Notes: generated by a model from the letters alone, not told the origin. Counted from the first letter of the stretch, positions 8,729 through 16,951 are shown. The stretch: 43,422 bases of DNA from Phycisphaerae bacterium (GCA_012729815.1 JAAYCJ010000075.1:1-43422), one strand, 5' to 3'. Numbers and translations are program-made.

Positions 8729-9409
8729 ATGATGTTGGCCGCTTTGGGAGCAGGAATCGGATTGACGCTGGGCTTTCTGCTGGGCTACCTGATAAGAGCC
8801 AGACGGAAGAACCGCATCCGGGGCGGATTCGTCGAAACCGCCTTCGCCTCCACCGGTTCGACCGGCGATGGCGCCTCGACAACCTCGAAGGCCGCCGCCA
8901 GGAAGAATGCATCCAGTGACTCTGATCCCCAGATCGACCAGGTGGTCAACCTGACGGACAGCCGGGCCGCGACGGTGGTGGACCTGGACGTGGCCCGCAA
9001 GCTCCGCGGAAAGGCCAAGGCCCTGGACCGGCACGCCGCGTGCCTGTGGCGGCGGTCGAAGGAACTCGAAGCCCGTGGGCGGCTGGAGGAGGCCATCTCG
9101 CTCTGGCGGCAGGGGCTGCGGATTTACGAGTACATCATGAGAATCCACCCCAAGGCCCGCGAGAGCTGCAAGGCCATGCTGGGCCCGGCGTACCTCGACA
9201 TGGCGGAAAAACTGGCTGTGCAGGACAAGCCGGACAGCCAGCGCCGGGCGGCGGTTCACTGCAAGACGGCGGTCCGCTACCTGGAAATGTCGGTGGAGGC
9301 GGGCGTGTATGAGAACCAGGAGGCGCTGGCCCGGGCCGAGCGGTTATTGGAGCAGCTCAGGCCGCAGGACCGGGAGGAGGCGCTCCTGTTCGACGACAGC
9401 GAGGACTAG
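8729..9409 (+). CDS. Membrane-anchored helical (TPR-like) protein of unknown function
   Basis: A 226-residue protein. Residues 3-22 form one glycine-rich transmembrane helix (AALGAGIGLTLGFLLGYLI) followed by a basic RARRKN stop-transfer patch, so the rest should be cytoplasmic. A Ser/Thr/Ala-rich linker leads to an alpha-helical region (about 85-215) with repeated patterns such as LWRRSKELEARGRLEEAISLW and YLDMAEKLA that look like degenerate tetratricopeptide repeats. No enzyme motif was seen. ATG 8729 is chosen because GGAGGG at 8716-8721 lies 7 nt before it; an in-frame ATG at 8708 lacks a good site. The final TAG overlaps the stop of the convergent HAD lipoprotein gene within the 4-nt CTAG. 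Confidence 0.7.
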   Translation: MMLAALGAGIGLTLGFLLGYLIRARRKNRIRGGFVETAFASTGSTGDGASTTSKAAARKNASSDSDPQIDQVVNLTDSRAATVVDLDVARKLRGKAKALDRHAACLWRRSKELEARGRLEEAISLWRQGLRIYEYIMRIHPKARESCKAMLGPAYLDMAEKLAVQDKPDSQRRAAVHCKTAVRYLEMSVEAGVYENQEALARAERLLEQLRPQDREEALLFDDSED

Positions 9410-10338
9410 CGGCGGCCGGGCTTTTCGAGCAGGTCTTGAGGAAAGGTCACCGGGTCGTCGTAGTCGAAATCCTCGCCGTAGAGCTGCGGGTTGGAGTTGA
9501 GGAAGCTCTGGATGGCGGACCAGTCAGGCAGCACGACGCCGCGCCAGATCAAGCCCGGCGTCATCTCCTTGTCGATCAGGATGGTGAAGAGCTTGCGCTT
9601 GCGATAAGCCTCGTGGTCCTCCTCGCTGTTGCCGATCCCGATCCGGATGTTGCTGAAATCCTCCTGAAGACGGTCGATCTCCCGGCGTTTGTATCCCGAG
9701 AGCGACCATTCATGCTGATCGACGTCCCAGGTGAGCACCGGGCCGCGGGGAAAGCCGTGCCGGTCGAGCCACGCTCGCGTCTTGACCACAATCTCCCGCG
9801 GACGGGCGGTCAGATAGACGATCCGGAAATGCTTGGCCAGTTCTTCCACAACCGGCTGGGCGCCGGGAATCGGATCGGAGCGGTCGGGGTGCGAGCCGAA
9901 AAGCTGAAGTTGTTGCGTTCTGGCGAGGGTGTCGTCGATGTCCACGATCATGATCGGGGCGTCCTTCGGCCAGACGTAGACCTCGGCACAAGTCGCAAAG
10001 TGCCGGCCGTCCTCCGTGTAGACCACACGAAAAGGATAGACGCCGGACTCTTCGACCCGGTGCTTGACGCTGGCGTAGCCTTCCTCGTCGGTGTCGTCGC
10101 GGCCGATCGCCGTGCCGTCAAAGAAGAAGTCCAGATCGCGGTCCTCCAGCCCTTTGTTCCAGACGAGAAACGCGGGCCATTCGAGCTTGCCGGTGAGGGT
10201 GACGCGGTCGCCCGGCCGGCAAAGGCGATCATCAACGGTCAGCAACCGATTGGACGCGCAGCCACCGAGGCCGACAAGACAGATCAGAAATCCGATCAGA
10301 ATCAGTACGTTCCCACGATCGCCCGGCCTTGATTCCAT
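9406..10338 (-). CDS. Lipoprotein with HAD-type phosphatase domain (LNS2/App1-like)
   Basis: A 310-residue protein. A lipoprotein signal ends in LGGC with the lipidated Cys at about 27. Residues 33-125 look like a beta-sandwich (RPGDRVTLTGKLEW, later VYPFRVVYTEDG). The C-terminal half is a haloacid dehalogenase fold: nucleophile motif DIDDT at 133-137, then YLTARP at 175-180 and WLDRHGFPRGPVLTWD. That pattern resembles the LNS2/App1 group, some of which dephosphorylate phosphatidate. A lipid-phosphate substrate is an inference, but the next gene upstream makes phosphatidylglycerol phosphate. GGGAGG lies a few bases before ATG 10338. Confidence 0.75.
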   Translation of the reverse strand: MESRPGDRGNVLILIGFLICLVGLGGCASNRLLTVDDRLCRPGDRVTLTGKLEWPAFLVWNKGLEDRDLDFFFDGTAIGRDDTDEEGYASVKHRVEESGVYPFRVVYTEDGRHFATCAEVYVWPKDAPIMIVDIDDTLARTQQLQLFGSHPDRSDPIPGAQPVVEELAKHFRIVYLTARPREIVVKTRAWLDRHGFPRGPVLTWDVDQHEWSLSGYKRREIDRLQEDFSNIRIGIGNSEEDHEAYRKRKLFTILIDKEMTPGLIWRGVVLPDWSAIQSFLNSNPQLYGEDFDYDDPVTFPQDLLEKPGRR

Positions 10339-10385
10339 GATGTCCTCCCGTCATGAATTCGGGGACCACCCCCCAGCTTAATGGG

Positions 10386-10415
10386 ATTCTACACCGGGTC
10401 GAGCCACACTGGCAA
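10386..10415 (-). promoter_or_regulatory. Predicted promoter of the HAD lipoprotein gene
   Basis: On the minus strand, TTGCCA (10415-10410), 18 nt, TAGAAT (10391-10386). The predicted leader contains a small G/C hairpin (10361-10374) and the GGGAGG ribosome binding site. It makes the lipoprotein gene independent of pgsA, which stops at 10446. Confidence 0.55.
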
Positions 10416-10445
10416 CAGAATTCGGATACGGGCAAGAGAGTCGGA

Positions 10446-11090
10446 TCAGTAGCTGGCCAGCCGCGCCTGCTCCTCTTCGGAACTGTGCGCGAAGACGACG
10501 CCGCGACGGAAGTACTGCCAGCAGGTCAACATGGCCAGAATCGCACTGGCGACCCACAGGAACCACAACAGGGCCGCAACGGACGTCGGTCCCATCGGGG
10601 TCAGATGGAGCAGGTCTGGACCAAGCAGGGTCACCACCACCAGGATCATCTGCGATAGCGTGCAGATCTTGCCCGCCCAGCCGGGACGGATGAAGATGTG
10701 GCGGGTGACCAGGAACAGGATGACGAAACCGAGGACGACGAACAGGTCCTTGCCGATCGCGCAGATGACCACCCAGTTGGGTATCTTGAAGTGCGGCACC
10801 GCCGTGTAGTCGATGCCGAGCAGGATCATCGCGCAGGTGACCAGCAACTTGTCGGCCACCGGGTCCATGAACCGGCCAAGCTCTGTCTGCTGGTTGAAAC
10901 GCCGGGCCAGAAAGCCGTCGATGCCGTCGGTCAGCGACATCAGGGCGAAAACGATCAGGGCGCCGCGGCGGGCCCACAGGCCCCACTCCGGATCCTGAAG
11001 GTTGATCAGGCACCAGACGAACGGAGCGATCAGGACGATCCTGAGCATGCTCAGGCGGTTGGGCCAGTTCAGTATGTCCTTTCGCTCCAT
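10446..11090 (-). CDS. pgsA: CDP-diacylglycerol-glycerol-3-phosphate 3-phosphatidyltransferase
   Basis: A 214-residue integral membrane enzyme that joins CDP-diacylglycerol and glycerol-3-phosphate, the committed step to phosphatidylglycerol. The CDP-alcohol phosphotransferase signature is complete: D55, D58-G59, A62-R63, G72, D76 and D80 (DGIDGFLARR then LGRFMDPVADK). Several hydrophobic helices surround it. The long hydrophilic C-terminal tail (HSSEEEQARLASY) is unremarkable. The start is ATG 11090 with GGGGAGG upstream. It lies 28 nt after the rseP stop, so dxr-rseP-pgsA reads as one leftward unit. A related alcohol acceptor cannot be excluded, but N-terminal WPNRLSMLRI fits PgsA. Confidence 0.92.
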   Translation of the reverse strand: MERKDILNWPNRLSMLRIVLIAPFVWCLINLQDPEWGLWARRGALIVFALMSLTDGIDGFLARRFNQQTELGRFMDPVADKLLVTCAMILLGIDYTAVPHFKIPNWVVICAIGKDLFVVLGFVILFLVTRHIFIRPGWAGKICTLSQMILVVVTLLGPDLLHLTPMGPTSVAALLWFLWVASAILAMLTCWQYFRRGVVFAHSSEEEQARLASY

Positions 11091-11118
11091 CGGAACCTCC
11101 CCAACCGTCGGCCCGCGA

Positions 11119-13071
11119 TCATTCGCCGGTGATGATCCGGCGGATGTCGTTGTAGGTCAACAGGATGAACAACAGGATAAAGAAGATCAACCCGGCGGCC
11201 TGCCAGATCGCCGCGTACTTCGGCGGCAGCGGCTTGCCGCGGATCTTCTCGTACGCCAGCAGCAGCATGATCCCGCCGTCGGTGATGGGAATGGGCAGGA
11301 AGTTGACCACCGCCAGGTTGGCCGAGATCAGGGCGAAAAAGTAGAGCAGCTTGTAGAGCCCCGCCTCCGCCACGGTCTTGCCCGCGTGAATGATGAACAC
11401 CGGTCCGCCGACGTTGCGGGCGTCGACCGTCTGGTCGATGGCGATCCGCTGAATGGTGACGTAGACCAGCTTGATGAAGTACCAGGTGTAGCGGACGCCG
11501 AGAACGACGCCCTCGAAGGGATTCGACGCCTTGATCAGCGTCTCCATCGGATAGCCGATCATGTCGGTGGTGTAGCCGATCCGGTGAATCCACTGCTCCT
11601 GGGCCGGCACCGCCAGTTCGCCGCTCAGCTCCCGGTCGCCGAGCTGGAAAACAAGCGGTACGGTCTGGCCGGCGTTCTCCCGCAGGCAGCCGATCACGTC
11701 GAACCAGTCGCTCACCGCGTTGCCGTTGCACGAGACGATGCGGGCTCCGCGCGGCAGGTTCAGGCCCGCCGCCGGAGTGCCAGCGAGGGTGTCAGCCACA
11801 ATCGGGTGCTCGTCATCGACGCCCAACTGCTGTTCCAGAACCTCGAACTGGGGCTTCTTGCGAGGGACGTCGAAGGCGGCCGTCTTGCGCTCTTCGCCGC
11901 GAAGCACCTGCACCTGAACGGTCTCGCCGCGATTCTCAGCGAAGTAGTCGAGCAGTTCGGCCTTGGTCGGGTTGGCGATATTGGCCACCTGGACCACCAC
12001 GTCGAGCGGCTGAACACGGTCGGGATCGGGATTGTTGGGGTCGTGATCGAACAGGGCCAGGAACTTGGTCCGCGGTTGAAGGCCCACAATGGCCTCCTCG
12101 CGGGCCGCCTCGGCGAATTCCTCCTGAGTCACGGGCATCCGGGCGGGACCGATCACCAGGTGCGCCCGCTTGCGGACGGTCAGGGTCTTGGTCTCGCCGT
12201 TCACGTGCCGTTCGACGGTCAGTTCGACCGGCTTGCCTCTGGCCTCGACCAGGGCCTGCTCGACCTGCCAGAAGAGCTCGGGCTCGACGGAGTCCACGCG
12301 GACGATCACGTCGTCGGCCTTCAACTGATGCTCGCCCTGCTGCGAGAGGCCGGCGTAGAGGATTCTGGTGGAGCGGGCCTGGGCGATGCCGATCATCGGT
12401 TCCTTCAGATCGGGGTTCATCTGCTCGGGAACGACCTGGGTCTGGATGGTCTGCCCGTCCCGCCGCAGTTCAACGTCGATGGGCTGGCCGGGCCGGTGGA
12501 ACATGATGGCGACCTTGACCTCGCCGAAGTGCATGACCCGGTCGCCGCCGATCCGAACGAACTTGTCGCCCGGCTGGATTCCCGCCTTGGCGGCGGGCGT
12601 GCCGGAGATGACTTCGCCGGCCACCGGCGCGTCGCGCTCCAGGCCGTGCATGAAGACGACCATGAAGGCGACCGCGGCGAAGATGACGTTCATGATGACG
12701 CCGCCGCTGACCACCAGGGCCCGTTGGCCCACGCTCTTGGCCAGAAAGGACTCGGGATCGGCTTTGGTCTCGTAGAGACGCTCCTGGTCGAGGGCGGTGT
12801 CCTCCTGGCCGAGCATCTTGACGAACCCGCCGAAGGGAATGGCGCGGATGGAATACTCGGTGGCCCCCCGCTTGAAACCCGCCACCTTGGGCCCGAACCC
12901 GATGGCGAACGCCTCGACGCGAATGCCGACCAGACGGGCCATGATGAAGTGACCCAGTTCGTGGACGAAAATCACCAGGCAGAACCCGACCAGCACCAGG
13001 AAGATGTGCCACGCCGACTTTAGGGCCCACAGGGCCATCTGCTCCTGGCCCACGATCAACGATTCAAGCAT
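11119..13071 (-). CDS. rseP: RseP-type site-2 zinc metalloprotease, enlarged
   Basis: A 650-residue intramembrane protease of the M50 family, which cleaves anti-sigma factors or remnant signal peptides inside the membrane. The zinc motif HELGH is at 37-41 in the first helix, followed by GIRVEAFAIGFGP. The third ligand region is NFLPIPITDGG near residue 590. Between them lie an intact PDZ domain (VISGTPAAKAGIQPGDKFVRIGG) and at least two further PDZ-like blocks (about 290-330, and around TLAGTPAAGLNLPRGARIVS). Family members are usually about 350-450 residues, so this one carries 200 extra residues between the catalytic helices. GAGGTG lies 6 nt before ATG 13071; the start overlaps the end of dxr by 16 nt. 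Confidence 0.92.
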   Translation of the reverse strand: MLESLIVGQEQMALWALKSAWHIFLVLVGFCLVIFVHELGHFIMARLVGIRVEAFAIGFGPKVAGFKRGATEYSIRAIPFGGFVKMLGQEDTALDQERLYETKADPESFLAKSVGQRALVVSGGVIMNVIFAAVAFMVVFMHGLERDAPVAGEVISGTPAAKAGIQPGDKFVRIGGDRVMHFGEVKVAIMFHRPGQPIDVELRRDGQTIQTQVVPEQMNPDLKEPMIGIAQARSTRILYAGLSQQGEHQLKADDVIVRVDSVEPELFWQVEQALVEARGKPVELTVERHVNGETKTLTVRKRAHLVIGPARMPVTQEEFAEAAREEAIVGLQPRTKFLALFDHDPNNPDPDRVQPLDVVVQVANIANPTKAELLDYFAENRGETVQVQVLRGEERKTAAFDVPRKKPQFEVLEQQLGVDDEHPIVADTLAGTPAAGLNLPRGARIVSCNGNAVSDWFDVIGCLRENAGQTVPLVFQLGDRELSGELAVPAQEQWIHRIGYTTDMIGYPMETLIKASNPFEGVVLGVRYTWYFIKLVYVTIQRIAIDQTVDARNVGGPVFIIHAGKTVAEAGLYKLLYFFALISANLAVVNFLPIPITDGGIMLLLAYEKIRGKPLPPKYAAIWQAAGLIFFILLFILLTYNDIRRIITGE

Positions 13072-14210
13072 CGAGTCACCTCATTTCTCGCCCAGGCATC
13101 GATCTCGAAGAGCTCGGGCAGAGTGGGTTCGGGTTGGTGCCGGTGCCCGGAGAGCACCGTGCCGGTCAACTCCACAATCTGACCAAATGATATTCGTCCC
13201 TCGATGAAATATCCAACCGCCTGTTCGTTGGCGGCGTTGAGCACCGCGGGCGCCGATCCGCCCAGTCGCGCGGCTTGGTAGGCCAGGTCGAGGGCTGGGA
13301 ACTTGGCCCGATCGGGTTCGTGAAACGTCAGCATGGCGACCTCGCAGAGGCGCAGACGCGGCGCGATGCACGCGGTTCGCTGCGGCCACGTCAACGCGTA
13401 CTGGATGGGCAGGGCCATGTCCGGATTCGAGAGTTGGGCGATCATCGAACCGTCGCGGAACTCGACCAGCGAGTGGACGATCGCCTCCGGATGGATCACC
13501 ACGCCGATCCGGTCGGCGGACAATCCGAACAGGTAGTGTGCCTCGATAATCTCCAGACCCTTGTTCATCATGGACGCCGAGTCGATGGTGATCTTCCTGC
13601 CCATCGACCAGGTCGGATGGTTCAGGGCCTGCTCGACGGTGGCGTTGCGAATGTCATCAGCCGACCACCGCCGAAACGGGCCGCCGCTGGCGGTCAGCAT
13701 GATGCTGGCCACGTCGGATTCCCGCCCGGCCTGCATCGCCTGAAAGACCGCGCTGTGTTCGCTGTCCACCGGTAGAATGCGGGCACCCGTCCGTTTCGCC
13801 TCAGCCAGCAGCAGTTGCCCGCCGACCACCAGGGCCTCCTTGCTGGCCAGGGCCAGGTCCTTGCCGGCCCGCACGACGGCAAACGCCGGTTCGATGCTGG
13901 CCGCGCCGACGATGGCGCACAAAACGATCTGGGCGCCCGTCGCGCCCGCAACCTCCAGAACCCCCTCCTGCCCAGCCACGACGCGGATCGGCAGGTCGGC
14001 AAGGGCCTCCTTCAGCGGCGGATAGGCCTCCGGTGCGACAACGGCCACCACCGGCGGACGAAACGCACGGGCCTGACGGGCCAGTTCCTGCCAGTTCTCA
14101 CCGGCGGACAGCCCAGCCACCGACCACTCCGGGCCCAGCGCCCGCAGCACGTCGAGTGCGCGGCGGCCGATCGAACCGGTCGATCCCAGGATGGCTACTG
14201 ATTTGCTCAC
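13056..14210 (-). CDS. dxr: 1-deoxy-D-xylulose 5-phosphate reductoisomerase
   Basis: About 384 residues, the normal length for Dxr, which converts 1-deoxyxylulose 5-phosphate to methylerythritol 4-phosphate using NADPH in non-mevalonate isoprenoid synthesis. It opens with the nucleotide-binding GSTGSIG and contains LTASGGPFR, HPTWSMGRKITIDSASMMNKG and the IHPEAIVHSLVEF block that shape the metal and substrate site. The start is not certain: GTG 14210 places the usual two or three residues before the first strand, while an in-frame GTG at 14267 would add 19 residues with no ribosome binding site. It overlaps rseP by 16 nt, a sign of coupled translation; the dxr-rseP pair is common across bacteria. 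Confidence 0.93.
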   Translation of the reverse strand: MSKSVAILGSTGSIGRRALDVLRALGPEWSVAGLSAGENWQELARQARAFRPPVVAVVAPEAYPPLKEALADLPIRVVAGQEGVLEVAGATGAQIVLCAIVGAASIEPAFAVVRAGKDLALASKEALVVGGQLLLAEAKRTGARILPVDSEHSAVFQAMQAGRESDVASIMLTASGGPFRRWSADDIRNATVEQALNHPTWSMGRKITIDSASMMNKGLEIIEAHYLFGLSADRIGVVIHPEAIVHSLVEFRDGSMIAQLSNPDMALPIQYALTWPQRTACIAPRLRLCEVAMLTFHEPDRAKFPALDLAYQAARLGGSAPAVLNAANEQAVGYFIEGRISFGQIVELTGTVLSGHRHQPEPTLPELFEIDAWARNEVTRCLNR

Positions 14211-14374
14211 GTTCCTGCTATCTGCGCTTGGCCTTACTGCAACGACGATGGTTGTGGATTGCGCCACGCCCGCCGAGGCGGATCGGAAACTCAGGAAGTA
14301 TAAGCCGCGGATATGGACGCTTCAAGCAGATTCGCCGTCCAGCCCAATGAAATCGGGCCGACCGGCAAGTCCGT

Positions 14375-15031
14375 CTAAACGGACACCGGGCGAACCCGCG
14401 GAAAAAGCCCGACGATAAACAGGATGATTCCGACGACAACGAGAACGGGCGCGATACAGACGATGGCCACGCCGCTGGTCAAAACCGGCTGAAGACTCGA
14501 GACGTCATCGTAGACCTTCAGTTCCGCCTTGTGGACCTCAGCCGTGTAGGTGGCGTCGCGGCCGATCATGACCTGAACCAGGATCACCCCCCCTGCCGGC
14601 GCATCGAACGGCGGAAACAGGTGCTCGACGAGGGTCCGGCTGGACGACCGCTCGGAATGCGCCTCGCGCACGACGCGGGTTCCCTCCCCCTGCCACGAGG
14701 CGACGGTGCTTTCGGAGGCGATCAGGTCGCCCTGGTCGTTCCTTATCGTATAGTCGACCGGAAACTCGTACCGCGGCACATAGCGGGTCTGGCCGAAATG
14801 CTCCTCCTCCTGAATGGAGGAACTGGTCAACTCGAACACCACGCCCAGGCGGGCCGGACTGCCCGGATCGATGCGGAGATGCGGCGTGGTCATGGGCTCG
14901 CCGAGGACGAGCGGCGCGCGATAGACGATTTCCTGCCGGAAGAGTCCGAATACGGAGGTGCCGAGGAAGACGATGCTGATAAGGAATAGGACCATGCCGG
15001 CCAAGGCCACGATGCATCCGGCTGTTTTCAT
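14375..15031 (-). CDS. Two-helix membrane protein of unknown function
   Basis: A 218-residue protein. A first hydrophobic helix (about 5-27, VALAGMVLFLISIVFLG) and a last one (about 185-210, IVCIAPVLVVVGIILFIVGLF) bracket an extracytoplasmic domain of about 150 residues. That domain is rich in beta strands and charged residues (HLRIDPGSPARLGVVFEL, VPRYEFPVDYTIRNDQGD) and has no cysteine or enzyme motif. The arrangement suggests a hairpin anchored at both ends. It is not recognised. A -10 like TATAAT lies on the minus strand at 15103-15098 without a good -35. It ends 108 nt or more before dxr and is probably transcribed with it. Confidence 0.65.
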   Translation of the reverse strand: MKTAGCIVALAGMVLFLISIVFLGTSVFGLFRQEIVYRAPLVLGEPMTTPHLRIDPGSPARLGVVFELTSSSIQEEEHFGQTRYVPRYEFPVDYTIRNDQGDLIASESTVASWQGEGTRVVREAHSERSSSRTLVEHLFPPFDAPAGGVILVQVMIGRDATYTAEVHKAELKVYDDVSSLQPVLTSGVAIVCIAPVLVVVGIILFIVGLFPRVRPVSV

Positions 15032-15167
15032 ACGCCTGCCCTCGTCATAAGCCGCTCGAACCAGGAGCCTGATGGCTCTTTCCTCTTATCAGTTGGAATT
15101 ATAGAGCGGCGAGCGACAGAGGGCCAGCAAAATCAATATGAGTGATTGACTCGGAATATGCCTGGGC

Positions 15168-15194
15168 TTGACTTTGCCACGCTTCTTGTATAGC
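15168..15194 (+). promoter_or_regulatory. Possible promoter of the bifunctional-nuclease gene
   Basis: TTGACT (15168-15173) and TATAGC (15189-15194) are separated by only 15 nt, short for sigma-70. Reading the -35 one base earlier gives 16 nt. The GAAAGGGG ribosome binding site follows at 15211-15218. The 193-nt gap between the divergent genes holds this and the weak leftward -10 at 15098-15103, and nothing else that could be recognised. Confidence 0.4.
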
Positions 15195-15224
15195 GTTAGC
15201 TTTTAGATGAGAAAGGGGTGCCTC

Positions 15225-15620
15225 ATGCAGGTACGAATGGACCTGGCCAAGATCATCATCACGGAGACCGAGGACCGTCAGATCATCGTGCTCAAGGAGC
15301 GTGACGGCACCCGGACGTTTCCGATCGTGATCGGGATCGCTGAGGCCTGTGCCATCGACCGGCGGCTCAAGGGCATCCAGACCCTCCGTCCGCTGACCCA
15401 CGAGTTGCTGGCCAGCGTGATCGAGCAGTTGGGCGGCCAGTTGGAGAAGATCGTCATCAACGACCTTCGCGACGGGACGTTCTACGCCCGGCTGATGGTC
15501 CGCCAGGACGGCCGGTTGAGGGAAATCGACTCACGTCCGAGCGACGCGATCGCCCTCGGCGTGGCGACGGAGGTGCCCGTGTACGTGGAAGAGCACGTGC
15601 TGCGGGAAGTCTGTCAATAG
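15225..15620 (+). CDS. Bifunctional nuclease (BFN/DUF151) family protein
   Basis: A 131-residue single-domain protein of the BFN family. Typical landmarks are MDLAKIIITE at the start, RTFPIVIGIAEACAI, and the closing SRPSDAIALGVATEVPVYVEEHVL. Plant members were reported to cleave both RNA and DNA; the role of bacterial ones is not settled. ATG 15225 is preferred to an in-frame ATG at 15207 because GAAAGGGG (15211-15218) would then act as its ribosome binding site. The ATPase gene follows after 49 nt on the same strand. Confidence 0.9.
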   Translation: MQVRMDLAKIIITETEDRQIIVLKERDGTRTFPIVIGIAEACAIDRRLKGIQTLRPLTHELLASVIEQLGGQLEKIVINDLRDGTFYARLMVRQDGRLREIDSRPSDAIALGVATEVPVYVEEHVLREVCQ

Positions 15621-15669
15621 GAAGAACGCGACACGCAGCGGCCCAATTGAGAACCCCCAGGAGACGCCG

Positions 15670-16833
15670 GTGGCCAGAGACAGCGAGGCGACGGACCAGG
15701 AAAACGCGGGCCAGATCGTGGACTTGTGGCTGGACCGATCCATCCAGGTGAAGGCCAGCGATCTGCACTTCGAGCCGGACGCCGAGGGTCTGGCCGTCAA
15801 GATCCGGATCGACGGCATCCTTCATCTGGTCAAGCGGGTCAACCAGGAATTGGGCAAGCAGATCATCTCGCGTCTGATGGTCATGGCCAGCCTGCACACG
15901 CACCTGCAGAAAAAACCCCAGGAAGGCCGGGCCGACTACTCGTCGAGCCGAACCGGCGGCAAGCCCATCAACATGCGGGTCTCGACGTTTCCCACCGTCT
16001 GGGGCACCCGCGCGGTGGTCCGCTTCTTTCACGGCTTGGAGCGAATCCCGCAGCTCGATCAACTGGGCTATAACGACAAGACGCTCGAACTGCTCAAGAA
16101 AATGGCGTATCAGACACAGGGAATGATCCTGATCGCCGGCCCGGCGGGCAGCGGCAAAACCACCACCATCTATTCGTTTCTGCATCACATCCTGGGCGCG
16201 CGGCCGGGGTGCAGCGTCATCAGCATCGAGGATCCGGTCGAGTACAGCGTCGAGGGCATTACGCAGGTGCAGATCGGCCAGTACGCCGGCGGACTGACCT
16301 ACAAGGACGCCCTCAAGTCGCTGTTGCGGCAGGATCCGCAGGTCGTGGCGATCGGCGAGGTCCGCGATCCGGACACCGCCGCCATCGTCCTCGAAGCCGC
16401 CCTGACCGGACACCTGCTGATCAGCACGATCCACTCGCCGACCGTGGCCGGCGCGGTGCTGCGCCTGGTGGACATGGGCCTGGCCCCCTACCAACTGACC
16501 GGCGCCCTGACCGGCATTGTCGCCCAGCGCCTGGTGCGACGCCTCTGCACGAACTGCCGGGTCGCCACCAACGATCCGAACGAACCCTACGTCTCGGGCG
16601 GATGCACCAAGTGTTTCAAGACCGGCTACCGCGGCCGGATACCCGTGGCGGAAGCAGCCCACATGACCAAGAGCTTTCGCCAGGCGATCATCCAGGGCCA
16701 GGACGTCAGCGGTATCCAAGCCGCCCTCAAAGCCGACGGCCTGCCCACGTTGCGAGAGGACGCCCACCGCCTGGTGCGAAGCGGCATCACCTCCAGCAAC
16801 CAAGTCACCGAGCTTCTCCACAGCCTGGAGTAG
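15670..16833 (+). CDS. Short GspE/PilB-family secretion ATPase
   Basis: A 387-residue hexameric-type ATPase of type II secretion/type IV pilus systems. Walker A GPAGSGKT is at 157-164, an Asp box EDPVEY around 187-192, and Walker B VVAIGEVRD at 225-233. Histidines of the LTGHLLISTIH block lie at about 246-255. A zinc knuckle CTNC (293-296) pairs with CTKC (312-315), a feature of GspE/PilB rather than PilT. It lacks the long N-terminal MshEN-type domain, so it is about 150-200 residues shorter than normal GspE/PilB. No pilin, secretin or GspF neighbour is present. The start is GTG 15670 with AGGAG upstream. Confidence 0.85.
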   Translation: MARDSEATDQENAGQIVDLWLDRSIQVKASDLHFEPDAEGLAVKIRIDGILHLVKRVNQELGKQIISRLMVMASLHTHLQKKPQEGRADYSSSRTGGKPINMRVSTFPTVWGTRAVVRFFHGLERIPQLDQLGYNDKTLELLKKMAYQTQGMILIAGPAGSGKTTTIYSFLHHILGARPGCSVISIEDPVEYSVEGITQVQIGQYAGGLTYKDALKSLLRQDPQVVAIGEVRDPDTAAIVLEAALTGHLLISTIHSPTVAGAVLRLVDMGLAPYQLTGALTGIVAQRLVRRLCTNCRVATNDPNEPYVSGGCTKCFKTGYRGRIPVAEAAHMTKSFRQAIIQGQDVSGIQAALKADGLPTLREDAHRLVRSGITSSNQVTELLHSLE

Positions 16834-16870
16834 GCGCCCACCGGTCGGATTCCCCCACGTGAAGCACTGC

Positions 16871-16902
16871 GGCGCGCCCCTTTGGGGTCGCGGTTTGTTT
16901 TT
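16871..16902 (+). terminator. Rho-independent terminator after the secretion-ATPase gene
   Basis: CGCG-CCCC (16873-16880) pairs with GGGG-(T bulge)-CGCG (16884-16892) around a TTT loop, followed by TTTGTTTTT (16894-16902). It is a compact GC-rich hairpin with a T-run, closing the BFN-ATPase transcript. Confidence 0.8.
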
Positions 16903-16922
16903 GGAGAGCAGAAAGTAAAGCG

Positions 16923-16951
16923 TTGACGAAAACCGGGGAAATTTATAGACT
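16923..16951 (+). promoter_or_regulatory. Predicted promoter of the acyl-adenylating-enzyme homologue
   Basis: TTGACG (16923-16928), 17 nt, TAGACT (16946-16951). The good spacing and near-consensus -35 lie just after a terminator. The promoter overlaps an in-frame TTG at 16923 that would otherwise be read as the gene start, so translation must begin downstream of it. Confidence 0.6.

Noticed and set aside
11002-13023. Rightward open frame of 673 codons opposite rseP
   Set aside because: The opposite strand encodes HELGH, PDZ and DGG motifs in the correct order; this frame is a shadow.
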